Positions 26,682-34,599 of a stretch of 64,000 nt of DNA are shown piece after piece. The notes beneath the pieces were generated by a model, which worked only from the letters and a program-made list of their open reading frames with translations, was not told the DNA's origin and did not search any database. Where the stretch lies: NCBI GenBank assembly GCA_964247725.1, contig CAXTVM010000004.1, positions 75,053-139,052 of the forward strand. Reading direction: 5' to 3'. Position 1 is the stretch's first letter, and every line of letters begins with the position of its first letter. The position numbers and the translations under genes are program-made. This stretch comes from Lichenicola sp964247725 (GTDB taxonomy: Bacteria > Pseudomonadota > Alphaproteobacteria > Acetobacterales > Acetobacteraceae).

Positions 26682-26775
26682 GCGGGACCTCCGCCGGGAG
26701 CACGGTCGAACGTTACCGGTCGACGGTCGGAGGCTGGGACCGCAAGATGGCCGGATTGCGGTGGGGTGCTGCGCC

Positions 26776-27603
26776 ATGACGGAACGTGATCGACGGGCTG
26801 CGATGGGGTTGCGGCCCGGCCCGGCCCTGCTGCAATTGCTGCTGCTTGGGCTGGCGATCGCCGCCGGGCCGGGGGCGCGGACGGCGCGCGCGGCGCCGGC
26901 CGCGGCCGCGCCGGTCACGGTGTTCGCGGCCGCCAGCCTCGCCGACGCGCTGAAGACGATCGCCCGGCTCTGGGCGGCGGCGGGGCATCCGCTGCCGCAG
27001 CTCTCGTTCGCGGCAAGCTCGGTGCTGGCGCAGCAGGTGGCGCAGGGCGCGCCCGCCGACCTGTTCGTCTCGGCCGACGAGAGATGGATGGACTGGCTGG
27101 CCGCCCGCACGCGGCTCCGCGCCGGCACCCGCGGCGACCTGGTCGGCAACACGCTGGTGCTGGTGGAACGGGAGGACGCGCTGCGGCCGGTGGCGATCGG
27201 CCCGGCGCTGTCGCTGCCGTCGCTGCTGGGACCCGGCGGCCGGCTGGCGGTGGGTGACCCGGCCTCGGTGCCGGCCGGCATCTACGCGAAGCAGGCGCTG
27301 ACCAAGCTCGGTCTGTGGACGGCCGTCGCGGGCCGGCTGGCGCCGGCCGAGAACGTGCGCGCGGCGCTGCTGCTGGTGGAGCGCGGCGAGGCGCCGGCCG
27401 GGGTGGTGTACGGCAGCGACGTCGCCGCGGCACCTGGTCTGGCGGTGGCCGGCACCTTCCCGGACGACAGCCATCCGCCGATCCGCTATCCGGCGGCGGT
27501 GCTGACCGACAGCCCCGAGGCGGCGGCGTTCCTCGCCTTCCTGCACGGCGATGCGGCGCAGGCGGTGTTCCGCCGGGACGGCTTCACCAGCGTCGGCGGC
27601 TAG
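26776..27603 (+). CDS. modA: Molybdate ABC transporter, periplasmic binding protein
   Basis: A 275-residue protein with a signal peptide ending near TARAAPA. The mature part begins VTVFAAASLADALKTIA, and continues LSFAASSVLAQQVAQGAPAD with the Ser/Thr ligands of ModA, GDPASVPAGIYAKQAL and GVVYGSDVAAAP. It captures molybdate or tungstate and delivers it to ModBC, whose genes follow on the same strand. The leader is too short for a molybdenum-cofactor riboswitch and none is apparent. Confidence 0.93.
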   Translation: MTERDRRAAMGLRPGPALLQLLLLGLAIAAGPGARTARAAPAAAAPVTVFAAASLADALKTIARLWAAAGHPLPQLSFAASSVLAQQVAQGAPADLFVSADERWMDWLAARTRLRAGTRGDLVGNTLVLVEREDALRPVAIGPALSLPSLLGPGGRLAVGDPASVPAGIYAKQALTKLGLWTAVAGRLAPAENVRAALLLVERGEAPAGVVYGSDVAAAPGLAVAGTFPDDSHPPIRYPAAVLTDSPEAAAFLAFLHGDAAQAVFRRDGFTSVGG

Positions 27604-27628
27604 GGTCCCGGTCCGGCCGGGTGCCGCG

Positions 27629-28300
27629 ATGCTCGAACCCGATCAGTGGGTGGCGGTCTGGCTGACGCTGCGGGTCGGCGTCCTGGCGGTGGGCGGCGCG
27701 CTGCCGGTGGCGCTGCTGCTGGCCGCCCTGCTGGCCTGGCCGCGGCTGCCCGGCCGGCCGCTGCTCGACGCGCTGGTGCACCTGCCGATGGTGCTGCCGC
27801 CGGTGGTGACCGGCTGGCTGCTGCTGCTCCTGTTCGGCGTGCAGGGTCCGCTGGGCGCGCTGCTCTGGCGGCTGTTCCATGCCCGGCTGGCGTTCACCAC
27901 CGCGGGTGCGGCGCTGGCGACCGCGGTGATGACGCTGCCGCTGATGGTGCGCACCATCCGGCTGTCGCTGGAGGCGATCGATCCCGGGCTGCTGCAGGCG
28001 GCGGCGGGGCTCGGCGCCGGCGCGCTCGACCGCTTCGTCACCGTCACCCTGCCGCTCGCCGCCCCTGGCGTGCTGGCCGCCGCAGCGATCGGCTATGCCG
28101 CCAGCCTGGGCGAGTTCGGCGCCGTGATCACGTTCGCTGCCAACATCCCCGGACGCACCCAGACGCTGCCGCTGGCGATCTACGCGGCCCTGCAGGAGCC
28201 GGGAGGCGAGCCGGTGGCGGCGCGCCTGGCCGGCGTGTCGATGCTGCTGGCGCTGGCCGGGCTGATGGTGTCGGAGCTTTTGCTGCGGCGGGTGCGGTGA
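27629..28300 (+). CDS. modB: Molybdate ABC transporter permease
   Basis: A 223-residue permease with five to six membrane helices. The conserved cytoplasmic EAA loop is EAIDPGLLQAAAGLGAGALDRF, and the sequence HLPMVLPPVVTGWLLLLLFG is characteristic of ModB. It begins 25 bases after modA and ends where repeat R5 starts. The translated end (LLLRRVR) is natural, so the repeat has not altered the protein. Confidence 0.93.
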   Translation: MLEPDQWVAVWLTLRVGVLAVGGALPVALLLAALLAWPRLPGRPLLDALVHLPMVLPPVVTGWLLLLLFGVQGPLGALLWRLFHARLAFTTAGAALATAVMTLPLMVRTIRLSLEAIDPGLLQAAAGLGAGALDRFVTVTLPLAAPGVLAAAAIGYAASLGEFGAVITFAANIPGRTQTLPLAIYAALQEPGGEPVAARLAGVSMLLALAGLMVSELLLRRVR

Positions 28301-28427
28301 AGGAAGGCCAGGGCTCTGCCCTGGACCCGCCAAGGGCCGCGGCCCTTGGAACCCGATTCTTAAGGAATGGTGTCCAGAGGCTCCGCCTCTGGCGGGGTCC
28401 AGGGGCAGAGCCCCTGGCCTTCCTTCC
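28300..28427. repeat. Dispersed palindromic repeat R5 (short form) between modB and modC
   Basis: The outer arms AAGGAAGGCCAGGG and CCCTGGCCTTCCTT are inverted. Inside are four hairpins: GCCAGGGCTCTGCCCTGG, CCAAGGGCCGCGGCCCTTGG, CCAGAGGCTCCGCCTCTGG and CCAGGGGCAGAGCCCCTGG, around a centre CGATTCTTAAGGAATG. It splits the modABC operon and ends one base before the modC start codon. Confidence 0.8.
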
Positions 28428-29549
28428 TTGACCCTCGATCTGGCCCTGCGTCACCGATACCCCACCGGCCGCCTCTTGGACCTGGCGATATCGGCGCCGC
28501 TGCCCGGCATCGTCGGCCTGTTCGGCCCGTCCGGCGCCGGCAAGAGCACGCTGGTCTCCGCCCTGTGCGGGCTGTTCCGGCCGGACTGGAGCGCCATCCG
28601 CATCGATGGCCGCGTGCTGTCGGGGCCGGGCGTGTGGCTGCCGCCGCAGCGTCGGCGCATCGGCATGGTGTTCCAGGACAGCCGGCTGTTCCCGCACCTC
28701 TCGGTGGCCGCCAACCTGCGCTACGGCGCCCGGCGGGCGCGAGGCGTTCCGGTCGAGGGGTTCCCGTCGTTCGACGAGGTGGTGGCGCTGCTCGGGCTGG
28801 ACGCGCTGCTGCGCCGGGGCACGCGCGCGCTGTCCGGCGGCGAGCGGCAGCGGGTGGCGATCGGCCGGGCGCTGCTGTCGCGGCCGCTGCTGCTGGCGAT
28901 GGACGAGCCGCTGTCCGGGCTGGACCAGGCGCGGCGGGCGGAGATTCTGCCCTACCTGGCGCGGCTGCGCGACCGGCTGCGGCTGCCGATCCTCTACGTG
29001 ACGCATGCGCTCGACGAGGCGATGCGGCTCTGCGACACGCTGGCGCTGATCGAGGATGGGCGCTGCACCGGCTGCGGCCCGATCGCCGCGATCCTGGCCG
29101 GCGCCGGCCTGTCGGAGCGGGCGGATGCGCAGGCGCTGCTGGACGGGCGGGTGACGGCGCACGACCCCGCACGCGGGCTGACGGAGGTGCGGGCGGGCGG
29201 CTTCACGCTGCGGGTCCCGCTCCGTGCGGAGGCGGTTGGGGCCGCGCTGCGGCTGGGCGTGCCGGCTGGCGAGGTGATCCTGCTCGCCGTGAACGGTCCG
29301 ATGCCGGTCACAAGCGCGCAGAACGTGCTGCCGGTGCGAGTGCGTGAGATAAGGCCGCTCGATGGGCTGGCGGTGGCGGTGGTGGTGCTGGTCCCGGGCG
29401 ACGGCACCGCCGGCCCGCTGCTTCTGGCGCGGATCACCGCGGACTCGGTGCGGCGGCTGGAGCTCCGGCCCGGCCTGGACCTGCTGGCGCTGGTGAAGTC
29501 GGTCTCGATCCTGGTGGCCGGCAATGCGGGGGAGGGGCGTGATGGGTGA
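28428..29549 (+). CDS. modC: Molybdate ABC transporter ATPase
   Basis: A 373-residue ATPase with Walker A GPSGAGKST, Q-loop FQDSRLFP, signature LSGGERQRV, Walker B LLLAMDEP, and a C-terminal molybdate-binding MOP/TOBE domain (SAQNVLPVRVREI to LLALVKSVSI). It powers uptake through ModB. The first usable start is the TTG at 28428, one base after the repeat; no ribosome site is seen because the upstream bases belong to the repeat, so expression may be weak or use readthrough. A later start would remove the conserved first strand. Confidence 0.9.
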   Translation: MTLDLALRHRYPTGRLLDLAISAPLPGIVGLFGPSGAGKSTLVSALCGLFRPDWSAIRIDGRVLSGPGVWLPPQRRRIGMVFQDSRLFPHLSVAANLRYGARRARGVPVEGFPSFDEVVALLGLDALLRRGTRALSGGERQRVAIGRALLSRPLLLAMDEPLSGLDQARRAEILPYLARLRDRLRLPILYVTHALDEAMRLCDTLALIEDGRCTGCGPIAAILAGAGLSERADAQALLDGRVTAHDPARGLTEVRAGGFTLRVPLRAEAVGAALRLGVPAGEVILLAVNGPMPVTSAQNVLPVRVREIRPLDGLAVAVVVLVPGDGTAGPLLLARITADSVRRLELRPGLDLLALVKSVSILVAGNAGEGRDG

Positions 29550-30192
29550 CGGACGGGAGCCGGACTGGCTGGTCTGGGCGCGCGAGGTCCAGGCGGTGGC
29601 GCAGAGCGGCCTCGCCTTCACCCGCGACCCCTATGACGTCGAGCGCTACCAGGCGCTGACGTCGCTCGCCGCCCGCATGATGGCCGCCCGCGGCGACGGT
29701 ATCGATGCCGGCACGCTGCAGGCGACGTTCGTGGCCGAGACCGGCTATGCCACGCCGAAGGTCGACGTGCGCGGCGCCGTGTTCGATGCCGACGGCAGGC
29801 TGCTGATGGTGCGGGAGCTGGCCGATGGCGGGCGATGGACGCTGCCGGGCGGTTGGGCCGACGTCAACCAGACCGCGTCGGAATGCGCCGAGCGCGAGGT
29901 GCTGGAGGAGTCCGGCTATCGTGTGCGGGCAACCAAGCTGGCGCTGGTGCACGACCGCGCGCGGCAGGGCCACCACCCGTCGGGACCGTTCTCGATCTAC
30001 AAGCTGTTCTTCCTGTGCGATCTGCTCGATCCGTCGCCGCTGCCGGGCGCCAACATCGAGACCAGCGACGCCCGGTACTGGGCCGAGCACGAGATCTCCG
30101 TGGACCTGTCCACCGGCCGCGTGCTGCCGCACCAGATCGCGCGGCTATTCGCGCACCGCCGGCAGCCGGAGCTGCCGACTGAGTTCGATTAG
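29542..30192 (+). CDS. Nudix hydrolase (ADP-ribose pyrophosphatase-like)
   Basis: A 216-residue protein with an N-terminal helical domain (WAREVQAVAQSGLAFTRDPY, the Nudix_N_2 type) and a Nudix domain with the box GGWADVNQTASECAEREVLEESGY. Proteins with this layout hydrolyse ADP-ribose or related nucleotide diphosphates. The ATG at 29542 overlaps the end of modC by eight bases and has GGGGAGG in front of it. A link with molybdate uptake is not implied. Confidence 0.9.
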   Translation: MGDGREPDWLVWAREVQAVAQSGLAFTRDPYDVERYQALTSLAARMMAARGDGIDAGTLQATFVAETGYATPKVDVRGAVFDADGRLLMVRELADGGRWTLPGGWADVNQTASECAEREVLEESGYRVRATKLALVHDRARQGHHPSGPFSIYKLFFLCDLLDPSPLPGANIETSDARYWAEHEISVDLSTGRVLPHQIARLFAHRRQPELPTEFD

Positions 30193-30250
30193 GTCTTGGC
30201 TGACCCGTCGCAGCTGGCGAAGGAGGCGAAGCCTCTTGCGCCGTGGTCCG

Positions 30251-30523
30251 TCAGATCGAGCGGCGTGGCGGTGGCATCGAAGTGGCGCCGGTGCCGCGCA
30301 GCTCGACCTCGAGCTCGGCGATCCGCTTGCGCACGCTGTCGCGCAGGGCTGGCGCCGTGTGCGCCTTCATCGAGGACAGCGTCTCGCGCAGGTCACGCAG
30401 CTGCTTCTGCTTCTCGGCCACGTTGCGGCGGATCGGCTGGTTGTCGGAGAACTGTCCCTGGAAGGCGCGCATCAATCGTTTCCCCATGCTGTCGAGCACG
30501 TTGTCCTGGAGCGCGGATCGCAC
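30251..30523 (-). CDS. Small helical protein of unknown function
   Basis: A 90-residue mostly helical, strongly charged protein (NVAEKQKQLRDLRETLSSMK, LRDSVRKRIAELEVELRG) that looks like a coiled coil. The reading frame starts at a GTG at 30523; the ATG at 30487 (MGKRLMRAFQ) is an equally reasonable start, and neither has a convincing ribosome site. No motif is recognised. It lies alone between the Nudix gene and ssuD. Confidence 0.45.
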   Translation of the reverse strand: MRSALQDNVLDSMGKRLMRAFQGQFSDNQPIRRNVAEKQKQLRDLRETLSSMKAHTAPALRDSVRKRIAELEVELRGTGATSMPPPRRSI

Positions 30524-30634
30524 CCTTGTCGGCCCGGCTGCACGATCCGAGCACGTCTCGCTCTTACGACATCGGCCGCCGGCTGGCCAAGGGTGTCAAG
30601 GCGCCCGGCGGGGACCATGCCGGCAAGGCCGCCG

Positions 30635-31849
30635 TCATCGCGCCGGCGCGCCCACGTTGGCGATCATCTCGCCGAACGGGCCGGCATGGCGGGCCGGTCC
30701 ATAGCCGTTGCCGGTGGTGGCGCGGAGCGGCAGGCGTGGAAAGACCAGCTCGGCGAAGCGGTAGCATTCCTCCAGGTGCGGATAGCCGGACAGGATGAAG
30801 CGGTCGATGCCGAGCGCCATGTATTCCCGCATGCGGTCGGCGACCTCGTCCGGGTCGCCGACCAGCGCGGTGCCGGCGCCGCCGCGCACCAGCCCCACCC
30901 CGGCCCACAGGTTCGGCGAGATCGTGAGCCGGTCGCGGCCGCCCTGGTGCAGCCGCGCCATGCGCTGCTGGCCGACGCTGTCGAAACGTGCGAACGCCGC
31001 CTGCGCGCGCGCGATGTCGTCGTCGCCAACATGGCGGATCAGCGCCTCGGCCGCCGCCCACGCCGCCTCCGAGGTCTCGCGCACGATCACGTGCAGCCGG
31101 ATGCCGAACGACATCGTGCGCCCCTGCGCCGCCGCCAGCGCGCGGACCGCCTCGATCTTCTCCGCCACCGCCGCCGGCGGCTCGCCCCAGGTCAGGTAGA
31201 CGTCGCACTGCTCGGCCGCCACGCGCTGGCCCGCCTCCGAGGAGCCGCCGAAATAGAGCGGCGGATACGGCGCCTGCACCGGCGGGTAGAGCAGGTGCCC
31301 GGCCTTGGTCCGGACGTGACGGCCCTCGAAATCCACCGTCTCGCCGGCCATCAGCCGGCGCCAGACCTGGAGGTACTCCGCGGTCGCCGTGTAGCGCTCG
31401 GCGTGGTCCAGGAACACGCCGTCGCCGGCGAGCTCGACCGGGTCGCCGCCGGTGACCACGTTGACCAGCAGCCGGCCGCCGGACAGGCGGTCGAAGGTGG
31501 CCGCCATCCGCGCCGTCATCGACGGCTCCGACAGGCCCGGCCGCACCGCCACCAGGAAGCGCACGCGCTGCGTCAGCGGGATCATCGAGGACGCGACCAC
31601 CCAGCTGTCCTCGCAGGACTTTCCGGTCGGCAGCAGCATGCCGAAGTAGCCGAGCTCGTCGGCGGCGCGGGCGACCTGGCTCAGGTAGTTCAGCGTGACG
31701 TGGCGGGCGCCGACCTGCGAGCCGAGGTGGCGGCCGTCGCCGTGCGTCGGCAGGAACCAGAGCACGTCGGCCTCGCGGGCTCCGTGCCCGGACCGGGCGA
31801 GGTCGGGGACGAGATCGGCCTGATGGGTGTCGGGTGCCAAATCGCACAC
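30635..31849 (-). CDS. ssuD: FMNH2-dependent alkanesulfonate monooxygenase
   Basis: A 404-residue luciferase-like flavin monooxygenase that releases sulfite from alkanesulfonates under sulfur limitation. Family segments are DVLWFLPTHGDGRHLG, GYFGMLLPTGKSCEDSWVVA, LVNVVTGGDPVELAGDG, LYPPVQAPYPPLYFGGSSEA, and LTISPNLWAGVGLVRGGAGT. The GTG at 31849 is taken as the start; a TTG nine bases in is possible. It is divergent from a sulfonate-binding-protein gene, which supports the role. The flavin reductase (ssuE) is not in the window. Confidence 0.9.
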   Translation of the reverse strand: MCDLAPDTHQADLVPDLARSGHGAREADVLWFLPTHGDGRHLGSQVGARHVTLNYLSQVARAADELGYFGMLLPTGKSCEDSWVVASSMIPLTQRVRFLVAVRPGLSEPSMTARMAATFDRLSGGRLLVNVVTGGDPVELAGDGVFLDHAERYTATAEYLQVWRRLMAGETVDFEGRHVRTKAGHLLYPPVQAPYPPLYFGGSSEAGQRVAAEQCDVYLTWGEPPAAVAEKIEAVRALAAAQGRTMSFGIRLHVIVRETSEAAWAAAEALIRHVGDDDIARAQAAFARFDSVGQQRMARLHQGGRDRLTISPNLWAGVGLVRGGAGTALVGDPDEVADRMREYMALGIDRFILSGYPHLEECYRFAELVFPRLPLRATTGNGYGPARHAGPFGEMIANVGAPAR

Positions 31850-31938
31850 TCCCGGAACGGGCGGCGCACGGACGATCCGGCGCCGCGGACGCCATGTCGA
31901 CGACCGTTCGACATGCCAGCAATAGGCTGGATCAGATC

Positions 31939-31957
31939 GTGCAATCATGCAATGCAC
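31939..31957. promoter_or_regulatory. Inverted repeat between ssuD and ssuA
   Basis: GTGCA, nine bases, TGCAC forms a short dyad in the divergent promoter region, 24 bases ahead of the ssuA start. It could be an operator for a sulfur regulator, but it is short and untested. Confidence 0.25.
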
Positions 31958-31980
31958 GCAGCCGAGAGGGAGACCGTGCA

Positions 31981-32925
31981 TTGTCCACCACCAGACGCCG
32001 GGTGCTCCAGGCAACCCTCGCCCAGACGCTGATCGGCGGCGGCCTGCCGGTGGCCCGGGCCGCCGGCCCGCGCACGATCCGCATCGGCTACCAGCGCTAC
32101 GGCACCCTGATCCTGCTCAAGCACACCGGCTACCTGGAGGCCGCCCTGGCCGGGACCGGCGACCGGGCGGTCTGGAGCGAGTTCGCCGCCGGGCCGCAGA
32201 TGCTGCAGGCGATGGGCTCCGGCGCGATCGACTTCGGCATCACCGGCGACGCGCCGCCGATCTTCGCCGAGGCCGCCAGCGACCGCGTGGTCTATGTCGG
32301 CCACGAGCCGCCGGCACCGTCCGGCGAGGCGATCGTGGTGCCGTCGACCAGCACGATCCGCGACGTCGCGGCCTTGCGCGGCAAGACCGTCGGTCTGAAC
32401 CGCGCCTCCAACGTGCACTGGCTGCTGCTGGCGGCCCTGGCCAAGGCCGGCATGACGATGGCCGACATCCGGCCGGTGTTCCTGGTACCCGGCGCGGCGC
32501 GGCCGGCGTTCGACAGCGGCCGGCTGGACGCATGGGCGATCTGGGACCCGTACTTGTCCTCGGTCGAGGTGGCGTCGTCGGCGCGCGTGCTGGTGCGGGC
32601 CGACGGCATCGTCCCCAACCGCCAGTTCTTCCTGGCCGAGCGCGGCTTCGCCACCCGCAACCCCGACCTGGTCCGGCTTCTGCTGGCCCAGATCGCGCGC
32701 TCGGACGCCTGGGCCGAGGCGCACAAGGACGAGGCCAGCGCCATGCTGGCCGCCGATACCGGCCTGCCGGTGCCGGTGGTGCGGCGGGCGCTCGGCCGGC
32801 TGACCTACGGCGTGCAGCCGATGACGGCCGACGTGGTCGCCGAGCAGCAGCGCATCGCCGACGCGTTCTTCGCCCAGCACCTGCTCCCCGAACGGCTCCA
32901 GGTGCAGGCGGCGGTTCCCGGCTGA
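31981..32925 (+). CDS. ssuA: Aliphatic sulfonate ABC transporter binding protein
   Basis: A 314-residue periplasmic binding protein with a Tat-like leader (TTRRRVLQATLAQTLIGGGL) and the SsuA/TauA core (IRIGYQRYGTLILLKHTGYL, FAAGPQMLQAMGSGAIDFGI, GKTVGLNRASNVHWLLLAAL). It binds sulfonates for uptake. The TTG at 31981 is preferred because GGGAGA precedes it correctly and the residues after it form the signal peptide; upstream residues in this frame lack a leader. The permease and ATPase genes (ssuC, ssuB) are not next to it. Confidence 0.87.
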   Translation: MSTTRRRVLQATLAQTLIGGGLPVARAAGPRTIRIGYQRYGTLILLKHTGYLEAALAGTGDRAVWSEFAAGPQMLQAMGSGAIDFGITGDAPPIFAEAASDRVVYVGHEPPAPSGEAIVVPSTSTIRDVAALRGKTVGLNRASNVHWLLLAALAKAGMTMADIRPVFLVPGAARPAFDSGRLDAWAIWDPYLSSVEVASSARVLVRADGIVPNRQFFLAERGFATRNPDLVRLLLAQIARSDAWAEAHKDEASAMLAADTGLPVPVVRRALGRLTYGVQPMTADVVAEQQRIADAFFAQHLLPERLQVQAAVPG

Positions 32926-32993
32926 GCCGCGCCAGCTATCGCGCGCCGGCGGAGCGGCTATCCTGGCGGCATGATCCGACAGGAGAGCCCGGC

Positions 32994-33845
32994 ATGACGA
33001 TCACGCTGACCGCCCGCACCAGGCCGCGCGGCCCGGGATGGCGCACCCACGCCCTGGGCGGCGCGCTCTCGGCCGCCCTGTCGCTGGCGCCGCTGGCCGC
33101 CTGGGCGGCGGACGCGGCGCCAACCCAGACACCGATTCCGGCCCTGAAGGCGGCGATCGCCGATCCGGCGCGCAGCCCCGGCTTCGTCGCGCGCGACGCG
33201 GCGCGCCATCCGGCGCAGGAGCTGACGTTCTTCGGGCTGAAGCCGACGCAGACGGTGGTCGAGATCTGGCCGTCCGGCGGCTACTGGACCGAGATCCTGG
33301 CCCCCTACCTGCGCCAGCGCGGCACCTACGTCATCGCACAGCCCAAGCCGCTCGCGCCCGACGCGCCGATGGCCAGGAAGCTGGCCGCTTCGCCGCAGCT
33401 CTACGACAAGGTGCGGGTGACGGTGACCGACGGCTCGCAGCCGCTGGCGGCGCCGGGCAGCGTCGACCTGGTGCTGACGTTCCGCAACCTGCACAACTGG
33501 ATGAAGGCCGGGGACGCGCCGCGGATGCTGGCCTCGTTCTACCGCGTGCTGAAGCCCGGCGGCGTGCTCGGCCTGGAAGAGCATCGCGGCAACCGCCACG
33601 TGGCGCAGGATCCGCAGGCCAAGGACGGCTACGTCAACCAGGACGCCGCGATCGCGCTGGCCCGGCAGGCCGGGTTCGTGCTGGTGGGGACCTCGGAGAT
33701 GGATGCCAACCCGAAGGACACCGCGCAGTGGCCGAAGGGCGTCTGGACCCTGCCGCCGACCTACGCGCTGGGGGCCACGGACCATGACAAGTATGCCGCG
33801 ATCGGCGAGGCGGACAACGTCGTGCTGAAGTTCCGGAAGCCGTAA
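32994..33845 (+). CDS. Exported predicted methyltransferase (COG4798)
   Basis: A 283-residue protein with a signal peptide (ALGGALSAALSLAPLAAWAADA) and a Rossmann-like methyltransferase domain (LTFFGLKPTQTVVEIWPSGG, VDLVLTFRNLHNWMKAGDAP, FYRVLKPGGVLGLEEHRG). The glycine-rich motif I is reduced to WPSGGYW, and export to the periplasm where SAM is lacking argues that it may not be a true methyltransferase. AGGAGA precedes the ATG. The gene ends at repeat R6. Confidence 0.8.
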   Translation: MTITLTARTRPRGPGWRTHALGGALSAALSLAPLAAWAADAAPTQTPIPALKAAIADPARSPGFVARDAARHPAQELTFFGLKPTQTVVEIWPSGGYWTEILAPYLRQRGTYVIAQPKPLAPDAPMARKLAASPQLYDKVRVTVTDGSQPLAAPGSVDLVLTFRNLHNWMKAGDAPRMLASFYRVLKPGGVLGLEEHRGNRHVAQDPQAKDGYVNQDAAIALARQAGFVLVGTSEMDANPKDTAQWPKGVWTLPPTYALGATDHDKYAAIGEADNVVLKFRKP

Positions 33846-33960
33846 GGCCAGGGGCCCTGCCCCTGGACCCCGCCAGAGGCGGAGCCTCTGGACTCCTTTA
33901 CTTAAGTAATGGGCTCCAAGGGCCGCGGCCCTTGGCGGGTCCAGGGCAGAGCCCTGGCCT
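33844..33960. repeat. Dispersed palindromic repeat R6 (short form)
   Basis: Built as R5 with the middle hairpins in the opposite order: GGCCAGGGGCCCTGCCCCTGG, CCAGAGGCGGAGCCTCTGG, centre TTTACTTAAGTAATGG, CCAAGGGCCGCGGCCCTTGG, CCAGGGCAGAGCCCTGG. It overlaps the last codons of the leftward pseudouridine synthase gene. Confidence 0.8.
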
Positions 33961-34599
33961 GAACCCCAGGCCCCGCAGAGCCTCCAGCATGTGCGCCGGC
34001 GGTTCCGCCACGGCAGTGACCGGCCGCTCCAGCGGCAGCGCGATCGAACGCGCCAGCAGGTGCAGCCGCGCGCCGTCGGCCGCACCGTAGATCGCATCGC
34101 CCAGGATCGGGCTGCCGAGCAACGCGCAATGCACACGGGCCTGGTGGGTGCGCCCGGTCAGAAGGCGCAGCTCGAGCCAGGCCTGCGGGCCGCGGCGCCC
34201 CAGCACGCGCCATTCGCTGCGCGCCGGCTGGCCGGCCGGATCCGCGCGCATGCGCCAGCCGCCGCGGTCGGCGTGCTTGGCGATCGGCCGGTCGATCAGG
34301 CCGGCATCTTCCGCCGGAGGCGGCGTCACCACCGCCCAGTAGGTCTTCTCGGCACGTCCCTCGGCAAAGCAGGCCTGCGCCTCGATCAGCGGCGCCTTGC
34401 GCAGCGCCACCAAGAGGCAGCCGGCGGTGTCGGCGTCGAGGCGGTGCGCCAGCCAGGGCCCGTCGTCGCGGCGGCTGAGCAGGGGCAGGCAATCCTCGAC
34501 CGACGGGCCGCCGCCGGGGCCGGCATGCACCGGCAGCCCGGCCGGCTTGTCCAGCACCACGAAGTGCCGGTCGCGGAACAGGATCGGCGGGAGGATCAG
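33898..34599 (-). CDS. RluA-family pseudouridine synthase
   Basis: A 233-residue enzyme that isomerises uridine in rRNA or tRNA. The catalytic motif is LAHRLDADTAGCLLVAL (HRLD), followed by KTYWAVV and the RTHQARVHCALLGSPILGD segment. No ATG or convincing GTG precedes the conserved LFRDRHFVVLDKPAG; the only in-frame candidate near the right place is a CTG at 34599, overlapping the stop of the MFS gene, so translation is probably coupled. The last 20 residues (PGLCPGPAKGRGPWSPLLK) are encoded by repeat R6. Confidence 0.8.
   Translation of the reverse strand: MILPPILFRDRHFVVLDKPAGLPVHAGPGGGPSVEDCLPLLSRRDDGPWLAHRLDADTAGCLLVALRKAPLIEAQACFAEGRAEKTYWAVVTPPPAEDAGLIDRPIAKHADRGGWRMRADPAGQPARSEWRVLGRRGPQAWLELRLLTGRTHQARVHCALLGSPILGDAIYGAADGARLHLLARSIALPLERPVTAVAEPPAHMLEALRGLGFRPGLCPGPAKGRGPWSPLLK

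Noticed and set aside
26682..26775. TPP or molybdenum-cofactor riboswitch between thiM and modA
   Set aside because: The gap is only 94 bases for two divergent genes, and neither conserved core could be found.
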